Part shown: positions 10,701 to 17,115 of the stretch, in pieces
How positions within the stretch are numbered: the stretch's first letter is position 1
Layout: the number at the start of each line of letters is the position of its first letter
Source of the DNA: Citrobacter portucalensis
Lineage (GTDB): Bacteria > Pseudomonadota > Gammaproteobacteria > Enterobacterales > Enterobacteriaceae
Assembly (NCBI RefSeq): GCF_002042885.1
Contig: NZ_MVFY01000002.1
Span: 310,001-374,000, forward strand
Length of the DNA: 64,000 bases
Direction: 5' to 3'
The notes under the pieces: generated by a model
Told to the model about the DNA's origin: nothing
Databases searched by the model: none
The model's input: only the letters and a program-made list of their open reading frames with translations
Position numbers and translations under genes: made by a program

Positions 10701-13167
10701 TAATGCAAGTAATCACTACACAGTTGATGTAAATACGTCAGACCTGGTAGCTGACCATACCATCGACGCTAAAGTGACCGGCCACGACAAGGCTGGCAAC
10801 GTTCAGGACACCAGTATCATCAAAGCGTTTTCTGTCGATACCACGGCATCGGCAGCGGTAACGGTTAATACCGTGGGCGGTGACGACGTTATCAATGCCG
10901 CTGAGATTCAGGCTGGCAAGGTTGAAGTCAGCGGTACCGTGGATGGTGACGTACACAAAAACGACAAGGTCTATATCACCGTTAATGGCAACCAGGTTGA
11001 GGCCACTGTCATTGAGCTGCCGCATATGAACGGGCAGTTGGGGTATAAAGCATTCGTGAGTACCACGGATCTTCAGGCCGATCCGACTATTCATGTCAGC
11101 GTGACGGGTCATGATACGGCAGGCAATATCCAGACTGCGACGTATGACAAAATCGTGATAATTGACGAGCGCGTGGATGCGACAATTGTCCTGGACCCAG
11201 TGTCCAATGATGACGTGCTGAATAACGTTGAAGCCGGGAAACCGACCACCATCATCACCGGTTCTGTGACCGGCGACGTTGAGGTCGGCGATCAGGTTAC
11301 CGTCACCGTCAATGGCAAAGATCTGCCGGCGATAGTCTCCGACAGCGGCGGTAAGAAGGTGTTCCGCGTTGAAGCCAGTACGGTTGATTTGGTTCACAAC
11401 CAGCATATTACCGCCCATGTCGTCGCCCATGACGATGCCGGTAACCGCCAGCAGATTTATACCGATAAGACGATCCTCATCGACCGCGTGGCTTCAGGTA
11501 CCGTCGACATTGACAGCGTCACGGCGGATAACGTCCTCAACCACCAGGAGCTGTCGGGGCAGAAGGTGACCATCACCGGCCATGTCGGCGGTGACGCGCA
11601 GCTTTATGATCCGGTTACCTTGACCATCGGCGGGCATAAGTATCAAGGGAGCGTCATCACCCTGAGCGGCGGCGGTCTGGGCTATCAGATTGACGTGGAT
11701 TCGGCGGTTCTACGTAGTGATGCGCACAAAGTTATTGACGTTGAGCTTACCGGCCATGACGCGCCGGGGAACCCGTTCACCGCAAAATCGACACATACCT
11801 ATTCCATTGATGAGCAGGCCAACGGTGCAATTACCATTAATGACCACATCGCAGGCGACAACGTCGTTAACCTGAATGAATCGAAGTCAGACACGGTGAT
11901 TAAATTTACGGTTTCCGGCGACACTCACCCGACCGATGTCGTTGATGTTAGCGTCAACGGCAACAACTTGAAGGCTTCGTTGGTACCTGGCTCCTCGACG
12001 GTTTATCAGGTTGCGGTTCCGGGAACGTATCTGAATGAGGGCGATAATAAGATTGAGGTGAAAACGACGTTACACGATGACGCAGGGAATACGTTAGACG
12101 TGCACGATCAGAAAAACGTGGTGCTGGATACTCATGCCGATGGTGCGATTACTATCAATGACGGCATCGCAGCAGATAACGTCGTTAACCTGAAAGAATC
12201 GCAGTCAGACACAGTGATTCGCTTTACGGTCTCCGGGGATACCCATTCTACCGATGTTGTTGAAGTGAATATCAACGGTCACCTTATGAAGGCTACGCTG
12301 GCACCTGGATCATCAACGGTTTATCAGGTTGCTGTCCAGAGCGCATATCTGAAGGAAGGTATCAATGATATTGATGTGAAAACGACGTTACACGACGACG
12401 CGGGTAATACAATCGATGTGAGCGATCACAAAACCATCGTCCTTGATACACACGCTGACGCCAGTATCGTGGTAGATAAGATCGCCGGTGATAACCACAT
12501 CTCGCGTGCCGAATCACAGGATACCGTCACGCATATTACCGGCAGCGTGAGCGGTGATGTGAATGATGGCGATCATATTAAAGCGCTGGTAAATGGTCAT
12601 CAGTACGATGCCATTCTTCATCAGGGCATTAATGGGTTGACCTATGACATTGAGGCCGATACCTCCGCATTCCGTGCCGGTCATAACCGCGTGAACGTAT
12701 TGGTCGAGGCGCATGATAACCACGGTAATATTACGCCTTATAGCCAAACGTTGAACGTGACGATGGACGATCCTGCACCAGTGAAAGGGCATACGGTGGA
12801 TAAAGGGAATCATGCTGCGATGCAGCATGCGCTGCATAACCTGTTCGACGACAACGCATTATCTCTGTCTTATGCACCAGCAGCGACCGGACACGGTCAG
12901 GCGACAGCGGTACTCAGCGCCGATGATAAGGCGAAGGGGGTGCTTGAAAAAGTCGATCTCAGCGATCTGGCGCGTGAACTGCATGAAGGTGTGGATATTG
13001 CGAAGTACATTCAAAGCGGCGGCGATCATCACCTGATCGCCAGTCCGGCAAAAGTGGCGCATGGAATAGATACCGCGCTGTCTACTCCGGCAAGCGGCGA
13101 TCTGCATTCTCCGACCTACTCGTTGGATCACCTGATTGCTAAACCCGATCAAAACCACACTCACTAA
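1774..13167 (+). CDS. Giant LapA/BapA-like repeat adhesin with retention module and TAAG cleavage motif
   Basis: 3,797 residues; GTG start with GAGG at 1765-1768. There is no Sec signal, as expected for type I secretion. Residues 1-105 form a LapA-type retention module (SKLLGVIKAIIGQVYVVDA, then GDRVYSGEEIVTG), followed by TAAG at 103-106, the motif cut by LapG proteases; the likely cut is between Ala104 and Ala105. A glycine-rich linker (115-119) follows. From about residue 165 to 3,680 there are some 32 Ig-like domains of 95-110 residues with the signature 'ITIDxVTxDNVLN...ISGTVxGDA...INGxxYxG...GYxIxV...DxAGN'. Domains 1 and 23 are divergent. The last 115 residues resemble a type I secretion C-terminal domain ('VDLSDLARELHEG...YIQSGGDHHLI') but lack RTX nonapeptides. 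Predicted to be held in the TolC-type pore and released by the LapG-like protease encoded at 15.5-16.2 kb. Confidence 0.93.
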   Translation: MSKLLGVIKAIIGQVYVVDANGAQRLVHEGDRVYSGEEIVTGASGAVSISLPDGKTLDIGRNSHWGEHGLQASHHPESSAQDIAAAQKAIADGADPTQVLEATAAGNEAPVTLEGGGGGHTLVQLELTGQVVDPTAGFNTKGLGSPNWDINLPIGGVTAGSASVFPPEVQITEFAGNDGFINKSEFHQTHLSGTSNQNHITLTFTDSQKNTFTVTVPVSNGHWNIDTDLGGLVPGNVTVVAIATDVTGRTAESFDHALIDITGPHIDITVDNVTPDNLINYEESRQPQTLIHGSVGGDTKPGDIVTLLVDGKEYTGVVTDPGNGTLTYTIPVLTQGLLHEPNIHATLTSTDDAGNTTIVSTDHHVDNDLYAQNAVTIETVANDDVVNANEFRMPTIISGIASGDAKAGDPVTLTIQGKAFHGTVFDDHGQLRYEIVVPSATLKEGANDVQVTLVSHDAVGNEATAVTHRTVVLDTQAANAISIDTVAGDNVVNRSESRMPTLISGAVTGDAQPGDNVAVVVNGRTFTGLVVTDEHGALRYEVAVDSSVLTEGSNNVEVTVTGVDTAGNTAVAVQHTTVVLDTKAHNTVNIHDVTADNTLNFTELSTAKQTIAGNVRGEDAKAGDPVLVEINGHQYHGQVIDTGKNTLGYRIEVDSDAFSDNQGHVLKEVTVHVSVTSHDAAGNLAIATSSHDVHIDNFAENTVHIDTVANDNVVNAIENRMTALISGVAGGDAKAGDTVTVSVQGQNFTGTVVEDNGELRYEVAVPVGTLKEGKNAVVVTLVSHDAVGNEVTALAHRTVVLDTKAHNTVNIHDVTADNTLNFTELSAAKQTITGNVRGEDAKAGDPVLVEINGHQYHGQVIDTGKNTLGYRIEVDSAAFSDNVGHVLKEVTVHVSVTSHDAAGNLAIATDTHSVHLDNFAENTVHIDTVANDNVVNAIENRMTTLISGVAGGDAKAGDTVTVSVRGQNFTGTVVDDNGELRYEVAVPVGTLKEGKNAVVVTLVSHDAVGNEVTALAHHTVVLDTKAHNTVNIHDVTADNTLNFTELSAAKQTITGNVRGEDAKAGDPVLVEINGHQYHGQVIDTGKNTLGYRIEVDSAVFSDNVGQVLKDVTVHVSVTSHDAAGNLAIATSNHNVHLDNFAENAVHIDTVAGDDLINIKEFLANGGITQITGTVTGVDAKVGDAVTLALKGGEVIHSVVIALAGGGLGYSIPVNSHKLVTHPEFTVSVTSTDPAGNSVTHSETKTISADLYTQSYITIDDVTADNFINIKESTDNHGKTTISGTVSGDAKEHDTVQLVINGQHYSGEVEKLANGNLVYHIPVDTQNLVNNPVIHASIHTTDEHGNEMTAVTKHHVGLDLDASASIGIDTVASDDIISKAESNLHKTIITGPVGGDAQKDDVVTLTFNGKTYSGKVFELPDHSLGYSIEVSTDNLKDGSDQKVHVSISTVDEHGNPSTVTHDHMVHIDLHAEASITIDKVTADNTLNHSELNMAQQLITGTVDGDAKLHDVVSLEINGHTFTGEVITLNNGQLGYQIPVDSSAFSNNQGHQDKNVNIRATVVSHDAVGNEVTAISNHSVHIDNFAVNQVHIDTVAGDDVINIKEFSANGGITQITGTVTGADAKVGDAVTLALKGGEVIHSVVIPLTGGGLGFSFPVNTHMLMTHPQITVSVTSSDAAHNSVTSQNTLTISNDMYTQSHITIDGVTDDNFINIKESTDNNGKTTISGSVSGDAKEHDIVELVINGQHYSGEVEKLANGGLGYHIPVDTQNLVNNPVIHASIHTTDDHDNETTATAERTVGLDLNASASIGIDTVASDDIISKAESQLHKTTITGAVGGDAQKDDVVTLTFNGKTYSGKVFELPDHSLGYSIEVSTDNLKDGSDQKVHVSISTVDEHGNPSTVTHDHMVHIDLHAEATITIDPVTDDNVLNHFELDKTWQLVSGVVGKDAQVDDDVRVEINGNTYTGKVIVLGNGQLGYQIPVLSSDFSDNQSNQDKDVTFKATVTSHDAVGNEVVKSTTHTVKIDNHAQAGITIDTVAGDNMINGAESTKHTTEVMGTVSGDVHMGDKVIVTINGHHYDATVQKLPEHNNALGYKLDVLTGDLVKDPHIFAQVVGVDRAGNQQRAETTHDLSVDLHAKALLTIDPVTGDNMINGAESHDQFTMVTGKVGGDVHVNDIVYLTVNGHTLTGKVIDQGGHLGYSIKVSTADLLSDPHLTATVSTTDVAGNPATANAETTVVIDTRIDATITIDDVTPDNTLNYDEQHQTTTVVSGTVTGEVQKGDPLVMTINGVTYKGSVDDINGHLGYRIIVNTADLVANPHIEVTMDVTDAAKNHAHVVAHHDVNLDDRAFAAITIDRVTGDNVLNGTELQAPKTIISGTVGGDAHKGNIVHLVIDGNTVDATVVELPKLGTLGYSVEVDTQWLKNDPNITATISTHDAAGNTATADATSTVKIDDRAEAIVHIDPLVTDHNDDVISYKDAHNPLTTVTGTLGGDVRVGDLVELTINHQTYYAPVQDGSNGQHVFSTQVSTLDLLMDPNIHAEVTAKDAAGNVARGHDDRPVEIDTVAQIGITIDSAKNWVPQDLAAGARPDYVTVVGHVDHDAQFGDLIHIDVGHGNRLDTTVITLPDGKLGYTLNISTDYWDDDGNITVTVIGHDNHGNVAMAVAHQYYDLPWVAQIPVAGGSSFNTNLTPITTSTTGTGTSLPQKPHVHLTVDPVTGDDVINQVEEGKSTTPIRGLITGDVSVNDTVIVTINGNQYPGKMIAIPGLPGELGYQVDVPTDVLKAHPTFEVSITVSNSAGSDTSSVLKTIQVDIDNPVHITMDNVAGDDVINGSEAKSGTITISGTVSGEGIHDGSVVSLQVNGNTLTAVVHAGTTGWVWSQDVSINDLRNNPDITASVSATDAAGNTGTDSTSKHVEVDLNADAGVTIDNITTDNVLNSQEVGQAKTTVSGSVSGDVKPGENVTLTVNGHDYNAVINASNHYTVDVNTSDLVADHTIDAKVTGHDKAGNVQDTSIIKAFSVDTTASAAVTVNTVGGDDVINAAEIQAGKVEVSGTVDGDVHKNDKVYITVNGNQVEATVIELPHMNGQLGYKAFVSTTDLQADPTIHVSVTGHDTAGNIQTATYDKIVIIDERVDATIVLDPVSNDDVLNNVEAGKPTTIITGSVTGDVEVGDQVTVTVNGKDLPAIVSDSGGKKVFRVEASTVDLVHNQHITAHVVAHDDAGNRQQIYTDKTILIDRVASGTVDIDSVTADNVLNHQELSGQKVTITGHVGGDAQLYDPVTLTIGGHKYQGSVITLSGGGLGYQIDVDSAVLRSDAHKVIDVELTGHDAPGNPFTAKSTHTYSIDEQANGAITINDHIAGDNVVNLNESKSDTVIKFTVSGDTHPTDVVDVSVNGNNLKASLVPGSSTVYQVAVPGTYLNEGDNKIEVKTTLHDDAGNTLDVHDQKNVVLDTHADGAITINDGIAADNVVNLKESQSDTVIRFTVSGDTHSTDVVEVNINGHLMKATLAPGSSTVYQVAVQSAYLKEGINDIDVKTTLHDDAGNTIDVSDHKTIVLDTHADASIVVDKIAGDNHISRAESQDTVTHITGSVSGDVNDGDHIKALVNGHQYDAILHQGINGLTYDIEADTSAFRAGHNRVNVLVEAHDNHGNITPYSQTLNVTMDDPAPVKGHTVDKGNHAAMQHALHNLFDDNALSLSYAPAATGHGQATAVLSADDKAKGVLEKVDLSDLARELHEGVDIAKYIQSGGDHHLIASPAKVAHGIDTALSTPASGDLHSPTYSLDHLIAKPDQNHTH
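2080..2091 (+). other. LapG-type cleavage motif TAAG in the adhesin
   Basis: Codons ACC GCG GCG GGT encode Thr103-Ala104-Ala105-Gly106. In Pseudomonas fluorescens LapA the periplasmic protease LapG cuts between the two alanines of a TAAG motif at nearly the same distance from the N terminus. Here it lies between the retention module and the glycine linker. Confidence 0.8.
3514..5210 (+). repeat. Tandem 663-bp (221-residue, two-domain) repeats in the adhesin gene
   Basis: The unit starting GACACTAAAGCGCATAACAC recurs at 3514, 4177 and 4840, exactly 663 bp apart, with very few base changes between copies. Each unit encodes two Ig-like domains (TVNIHDVTADN type then TVHIDTVANDN type); the third copy carries only the first domain before diverging. 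This points to recent amplification by unequal crossing over. Confidence 0.9.
5212..7865 (+). repeat. Two copies of a 1,329-bp (443-residue, four-domain) block in the adhesin gene
   Basis: The block beginning ATTGATACCGTCGCGGGTGA starts at 5212 and again at 6541 (offset 1,329). Internal anchors keep the same offset, for example ATCGATACCGTCGCAAGTGA at 5872 and 7201. The third domain of each block is almost base-identical over more than 200 bp; the fourth has diverged. It covers Ig-like domains 10-13 and 14-17. Confidence 0.85.
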
Positions 13168-13174
13168 CGATTGC

Positions 13175-13202
13175 CTGCTGCCCTGTGTAAACAGGGCAGC
13201 AG
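13175..13202 (+). other. Strong hairpin after the adhesin stop codon
   Basis: A perfect 12-bp stem (CTGCTGCCCTGT / ACAGGGCAGCAG) with a 4-nt loop lies 8 bp after the adhesin stop. No T-run follows, so it looks more like a processing or stability hairpin that lowers read-through into the 91-residue gene than a full intrinsic terminator. Confidence 0.55.
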
Positions 13203-13229
13203 CGTCATGCAAAATGAAAAGGCACTGAT

Positions 13230-13505
13230 ATGAATTCTGATTCATCTGCTGCAAACGTGCAGGCAGAAGGCGTGGCAAAAAGTCCTGAAAATGACAACCA
13301 GCAGGCTTTAGCGATGCTGCAAAAAAGCGACCTGGAGATGGTTCGCGTGCTCGACGATTTGATTTACCTGTTGATCCGTAAAGGCGTGATTGCTATTACC
13401 GATCTTCCAGCGATGGCGCAGGTTAAATTAATGAATCGCGCGAACGCGCGCCAGGAACTTGGCGGGTTAGAACAACTGCTTGGCAACGATGATCGTATAT
13501 TTTAG
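13230..13505 (+). CDS. Small unknown protein downstream of the adhesin
   Basis: 91 residues; ATG start with AAAGG just upstream, 62 bp after the adhesin on the same strand. The first 30 residues are polar and look disordered (MNSDSSAANVQAEGVAKSP). Residues about 35-90 look helical (DLEMVRVLDDLIYLLIRKGVI...RANARQELGGLEQLLG). There is no signal peptide or clear membrane segment. I do not recognise the family. Its place between adhesin and lapD-like gene, and probable co-transcription with the adhesin, suggest a role in adhesin production or export (for example a cytoplasmic helper), but that is inference only. Confidence 0.7.
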   Translation: MNSDSSAANVQAEGVAKSPENDNQQALAMLQKSDLEMVRVLDDLIYLLIRKGVIAITDLPAMAQVKLMNRANARQELGGLEQLLGNDDRIF

Positions 13506-13520
13506 CTGATGCAGGCAGTT

Positions 13521-13556
13521 TGTAGGCCGGATAAGCGTAGCGCCATCCGGCTATAC
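13521..13556. repeat. REP (palindromic unit)
   Basis: Inverted repeat GCCGGATAAGCGTAGCGCC...ATCCGGC between the convergent small gene and the lapD-like gene. It probably serves as a bidirectional transcript end. Confidence 0.75.
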
Positions 13557-13582
13557 AAAGGCGTATCAAGACGCCAGTTTTA

Positions 13583-15517
13583 TCACAATGGTGCGGGCTC
13601 ACCTAATAATTGCCCCATTGCACCATCAATCCCTAATTCTTGCAGCACCATAAGCTCACCTTCCGTTTCAACACGTTCGGCAATGAGCGGCAAATCAATA
13701 CTGCGCGTGGCACTGCACAATACTTCAATAAACAAACGCTTATCATTTTCCTCATCAATTTTGCGGATATAGCTGCTGTCGATTTTCAGATAGGCAAGAC
13801 CCCATTGCGACAGATGACCGATCATATCGAAACGGCTACCGAAGTGTTGCAGTCCCAGCGCGCAGCGATGCTGACCTACGGCTTTAACAAATGCCGCCAT
13901 CTGATGGGGGCCTGGTAACTGATTTTCATCCAGTTCCAGAATCAGCTTGCTGGCTAATTTCGGTGAGTACCGTAACGGATTGAGCAGGTCTGCAATGGCG
14001 GTCGCGCTGGCGACAGAACTGCCAGAAATACTCAACGCTAGTTTTCCGGGCGCGGTTTTCAACTGGTTCAATGTGAGCTTCAACATGACTTTATCGAGTC
14101 GATGACTCCAGCCAAAGCGGTGGATCCAGGGCAAGAACCGCCCCGCGGTAATGGCGTTACCCTGCTCATCAATAATGCGCGACAGTACCTTGTAATGCAG
14201 GATTTTGTCCGGCTGGCGGCAATCGACCACCGGCTGATAAACCAACTGAAACTGTTGATTTGTCAGCGCATGCTCCAGGCGAACAAACCACAAATGCTGA
14301 TCTTCTGTAGCTGCAGGTATTTCGGTGGTAGGAACGACCTGATGGTTGGTGTGTGTTTCCGCTTCAACCAGCAGGCGATCGGCCTGGATCAGCAATGACT
14401 GGGCATTTTCTCCGGCGCTGAATGGCACCATGCTGGTATAGGCAACCGGCTGTTGGTCTGACATTCCAGTAGCGTAAAAGGCCGTGAGTTTCTGAGACAA
14501 TGAATTACACAGCTCCAGCATTTCTCCGTGCGTCACGCCAGGGCAGAGTAGGGCGAATTCACCGCCGCGAATGCGGGCGAGCGTGCTGTCGAGAGGGGCA
14601 TACTTTTCTCTGTGCGCGTTCAGCAGGTTGGCGATGTTGAGCAACAGCTTATCAGTATGCGGTCCGCCAAAGCGCTGATTCAGGCCACCTAAATCCTGAA
14701 CGCGAACCAGCATCAGATATCCTGGTGCCGTATCGGCATCACTCAGTCGCGCCTGGAGCTGCATATCGAATGCCCGGCGGTTAGCTACCCCGGTCTGGCT
14801 GTCGAGATAAGCTTCATTGTGCAGGCGTTCGCTGTAGATAGCTTGTTCTTCAAATAACGATTTAAGCTTAGCTGCCATTAAATTCATGGCGCCTACAACG
14901 CGGCGTAATTCCGGCGTTTTGGGTAACTCGTGGAGTGTCAGAAACTCGCGACGGGTAATAGCTTCGGATTGTTTTGCCATGTAATTGAGTGGGCGCAGCA
15001 GTTTGCGCAGCAGCAGAATACCGGCGATTAAGCAGGCAAGACTACAGGACAGCATCCACAACAGATTGCCTAAGGTATTGTCCCACAGACGCTGCACGGC
15101 AAAGATAGGATCGCTGGTCACTTCCACGCGAGCTGCCTGCTGCCAGCCGCGCATAATCGTTGCTTCACCGGTTTGCGGGGTGACATCCACCAGATCGACG
15201 AACCAACCGGGAACGTTGGGAATTGTCGCTACCGCGCTACGCTCAAGCATTATTTTGCCGTTTGCCAGATCGACGATGCGGATTTTTTTGTAGTAACCGC
15301 TATCGAAAATGGAGCTGACCATCAGCTCGATCATTGCCGGGTCGTTGACGTTGGGCGTCAGCGAAACGCCTAGCGCCGTTGCGGCATCCTGGGCATGTGA
15401 AAGGAGTTGGTTATTGGACTGATTGCGAGAACTCTCCAGCGTCACAATAAAATTGCCGCTGAACACAACCATCATAAAGAGAGAGATTGCCAGAAGTAAC
15501 TGTTTAAAAAGAGACAC
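13583..15517 (-). CDS. lapD: LapD-like inner-membrane c-di-GMP receptor (degenerate GGDEF-EAL)
   Basis: 644 residues. Order: TM1 (about 5-25), periplasmic LapD/MoxY domain (about 30-150), TM2 (about 152-172), HAMP, GGDEF domain (about 235-395), EAL domain (about 405-644). Gly124-Trp125-Gln126 matches the periplasmic loop whose Trp125 in P. fluorescens LapD docks into LapG. The GGDEF signature is RGGEF and the EAL signature is KVL, so neither catalytic activity is expected; this is the LapD pattern, in which the EAL domain binds c-di-GMP. Known role of the family: when c-di-GMP is bound, LapD sequesters LapG and the adhesin stays on the cell. It is the last gene of a five-gene minus-strand operon, 9 bp after the lapG-like gene. 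The symbol is given by family resemblance. Confidence 0.88.
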   Translation of the reverse strand: MSLFKQLLLAISLFMMVVFSGNFIVTLESSRNQSNNQLLSHAQDAATALGVSLTPNVNDPAMIELMVSSIFDSGYYKKIRIVDLANGKIMLERSAVATIPNVPGWFVDLVDVTPQTGEATIMRGWQQAARVEVTSDPIFAVQRLWDNTLGNLLWMLSCSLACLIAGILLLRKLLRPLNYMAKQSEAITRREFLTLHELPKTPELRRVVGAMNLMAAKLKSLFEEQAIYSERLHNEAYLDSQTGVANRRAFDMQLQARLSDADTAPGYLMLVRVQDLGGLNQRFGGPHTDKLLLNIANLLNAHREKYAPLDSTLARIRGGEFALLCPGVTHGEMLELCNSLSQKLTAFYATGMSDQQPVAYTSMVPFSAGENAQSLLIQADRLLVEAETHTNHQVVPTTEIPAATEDQHLWFVRLEHALTNQQFQLVYQPVVDCRQPDKILHYKVLSRIIDEQGNAITAGRFLPWIHRFGWSHRLDKVMLKLTLNQLKTAPGKLALSISGSSVASATAIADLLNPLRYSPKLASKLILELDENQLPGPHQMAAFVKAVGQHRCALGLQHFGSRFDMIGHLSQWGLAYLKIDSSYIRKIDEENDKRLFIEVLCSATRSIDLPLIAERVETEGELMVLQELGIDGAMGQLLGEPAPL

Positions 15518-15526
15518 GGGCGATTC

Positions 15527-16225
15527 CTATTTATCCATCGGGAAGCCTTCTTCCCGCATTTTGGTGAAAACTTGCTGCCAGCGAGAAAGCCTCTTGCTGT
15601 CCCCAACGCGTTTATTGTTTTGATTGCCGGGAAGCCAAAGGCCGGTGTTGTTAAAGGAGTAGACGGGTAATAGATCCATGCGCTGCGTCGCAGGCGAAAT
15701 GGTGCTGGTCAGACTGTCGAGTACCAGAGGAATCGCCTCAGGGGTGGCGTACCAGGTCAGCACCATGTGTGCGCGGTTTAAACGCAGGGCTTTAACATAG
15801 GTGATGCGAAGTTTGTCTTCGGATACTCCCAACTGGCGGAGGGTGAAATATTTGGCGATCGCGTAGTCTTCACAATCTGCCTCACCCTTGCGCAGCGACT
15901 CGATAGGGGTCGCCCAGTAATCGACGTTATGCCAGACATCAATATCTTCGGTATAGCGGATCTTCTCGTTAAAGAATTGGTTTACGGCGCGTAATTGCGT
16001 TTGCTCGTCAGCATTACGCAACTGGAGCAGAAGCTGTTGCCAGGCGTGGATCCGTTGCTGTGCTTCTGGTGTTGCCGGGCCATATAGCGCATCGGACTTT
16101 TGTTGAATATTGGCAAAATCCCAGGCCGCGCGTAGCGAATGGACTGACAGCAATAGCAGCAGCGCCCCGGGGATTTTCCACAGGCGTAGCAGGCGGTGGC
16201 GTAAGCAGCGGCGGATAATGTTCAA
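15527..16225 (-). CDS. lapG: LapG-like periplasmic cysteine protease
   Basis: 232 residues, bacterial transglutaminase-like cysteine proteinase family (LapG). An N-terminal hydrophobic segment (about 18-33) should send it to the periplasm. The catalytic triad is Cys118 (in GEADCEDYAIAKYF), His153 (RAHMVLTWY) and Asp170 (LVLDSL). Asp117, Glu119 and Asp120 match the calcium-binding D-x-ED residues of LapG. The likely substrate is the TAAG site of the adhesin. The start is a TTG whose last bases overlap the TGA of the upstream binding-protein gene (TTGA), so it is probably translationally coupled. Symbol by family resemblance. Confidence 0.9.
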   Translation of the reverse strand: MNIIRRCLRHRLLRLWKIPGALLLLLSVHSLRAAWDFANIQQKSDALYGPATPEAQQRIHAWQQLLLQLRNADEQTQLRAVNQFFNEKIRYTEDIDVWHNVDYWATPIESLRKGEADCEDYAIAKYFTLRQLGVSEDKLRITYVKALRLNRAHMVLTWYATPEAIPLVLDSLTSTISPATQRMDLLPVYSFNNTGLWLPGNQNNKRVGDSKRLSRWQQVFTKMREEGFPMDK

Positions 16226-17115
16226 TGGCTATGCTGGCAACTGCCCGGTGACGGGTTTTTCATCTTTTCGCAGGACCAGGGGGACAACCACTTTTTACGT
16301 AATTGCACGTTGGCCGGCGAGGCAAAAAAATCTTTCAGCGTACTGTCAACAAACGTCACAAACTGCGGATCGTTTTTCCTCATCATAATGGCATAGTGCA
16401 TCTCATTGCCGATGCTCTCAGAAGAGACGCTGAACAGTTCAGGTTGCTCGCTATGATTAATCAGCGGCCAGGCCAGAATGTCATCGACAAAGAAAGCGGC
16501 GGATTCATTATGCGCCATTTTCTCAAATGCGCCGTTTATGGTGGTGGTGGTAATCGTTGAAATATTAAGGTGTTGCTCTCTGTTGGCTTTATTAAATTCC
16601 AGCAAATCTTTAGAGCTACCGGTCAGACTTACCGTGCGTCCTTTTAGATCGGCAATTGAATTTATATTATTTTTACGCAAAGAGATGATGCGCATTTTCG
16701 CGGTGTAGTAGTTGAGCGAAAATGAAACGCTGGAGGTCCGCTCCGGTGCGTTAGTATTTACACCACAGTCCATATCTATTTTCCGTGTGTTTAATGCGGA
16801 GAAGCGTTCTGCAAAATTCACGGGAATATAATGAATGGTTAAGCTGTTGAGCTTCAAATACTGGCGCAACTTATCGGCAATCATGTTACATACCGCGATG
16901 GTATAACCCGTGACTTTGCCATTGTGGTCAGTAAAAGAAAACGGTGGCAGCTGGCGATAACCCACGTTGAGCACGCTGCTGTTCTGAATATGATCGAGCG
17001 TCGCGGCGTTCTGCTGCGCCATCAGCGCGGGGGTGATACCGATGCCTGCCAGTAAAAACAGCCATTGCACTATGCGGTTCACCCTTGTCATCTCACGATT
17101 AATTATATTTTTCAT
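16222..17115 (-). CDS. Orphan GltI-like periplasmic amino-acid-binding protein (second of two)
   Basis: About 297 residues from the ATG at 17115 (a TTG at 17121 and an ATG at 17091 are alternatives). Signal peptide with likely cleavage after ALMA. It has the type 3 solute-binding fold and resembles GltI, the Glu/Asp-binding protein: 'MDCGVNTNAPERTSSVSFS' carries the Arg that holds the ligand carboxylate, 'AAFFVDDILAW' carries the Asp pair, and 'MMRKNDPQFVTFVDSTL' matches the C-lobe. No permease or ATPase gene is nearby; the neighbours are a second binding protein, a GGDEF-EAL protein, lapG-like and lapD-like genes. I infer a sensory role, delivering an amino-acid signal to the periplasmic part of a membrane c-di-GMP protein. 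Confidence 0.82.
   Translation of the reverse strand: MKNIINREMTRVNRIVQWLFLLAGIGITPALMAQQNAATLDHIQNSSVLNVGYRQLPPFSFTDHNGKVTGYTIAVCNMIADKLRQYLKLNSLTIHYIPVNFAERFSALNTRKIDMDCGVNTNAPERTSSVSFSLNYYTAKMRIISLRKNNINSIADLKGRTVSLTGSSKDLLEFNKANREQHLNISTITTTTINGAFEKMAHNESAAFFVDDILAWPLINHSEQPELFSVSSESIGNEMHYAIMMRKNDPQFVTFVDSTLKDFFASPANVQLRKKWLSPWSCEKMKNPSPGSCQHSH

Noticed and set aside
13175-13202. Calling the hairpin after the adhesin an intrinsic terminator
   Set aside because: The stem is strong but no T-run follows, so I list it only as a hairpin.
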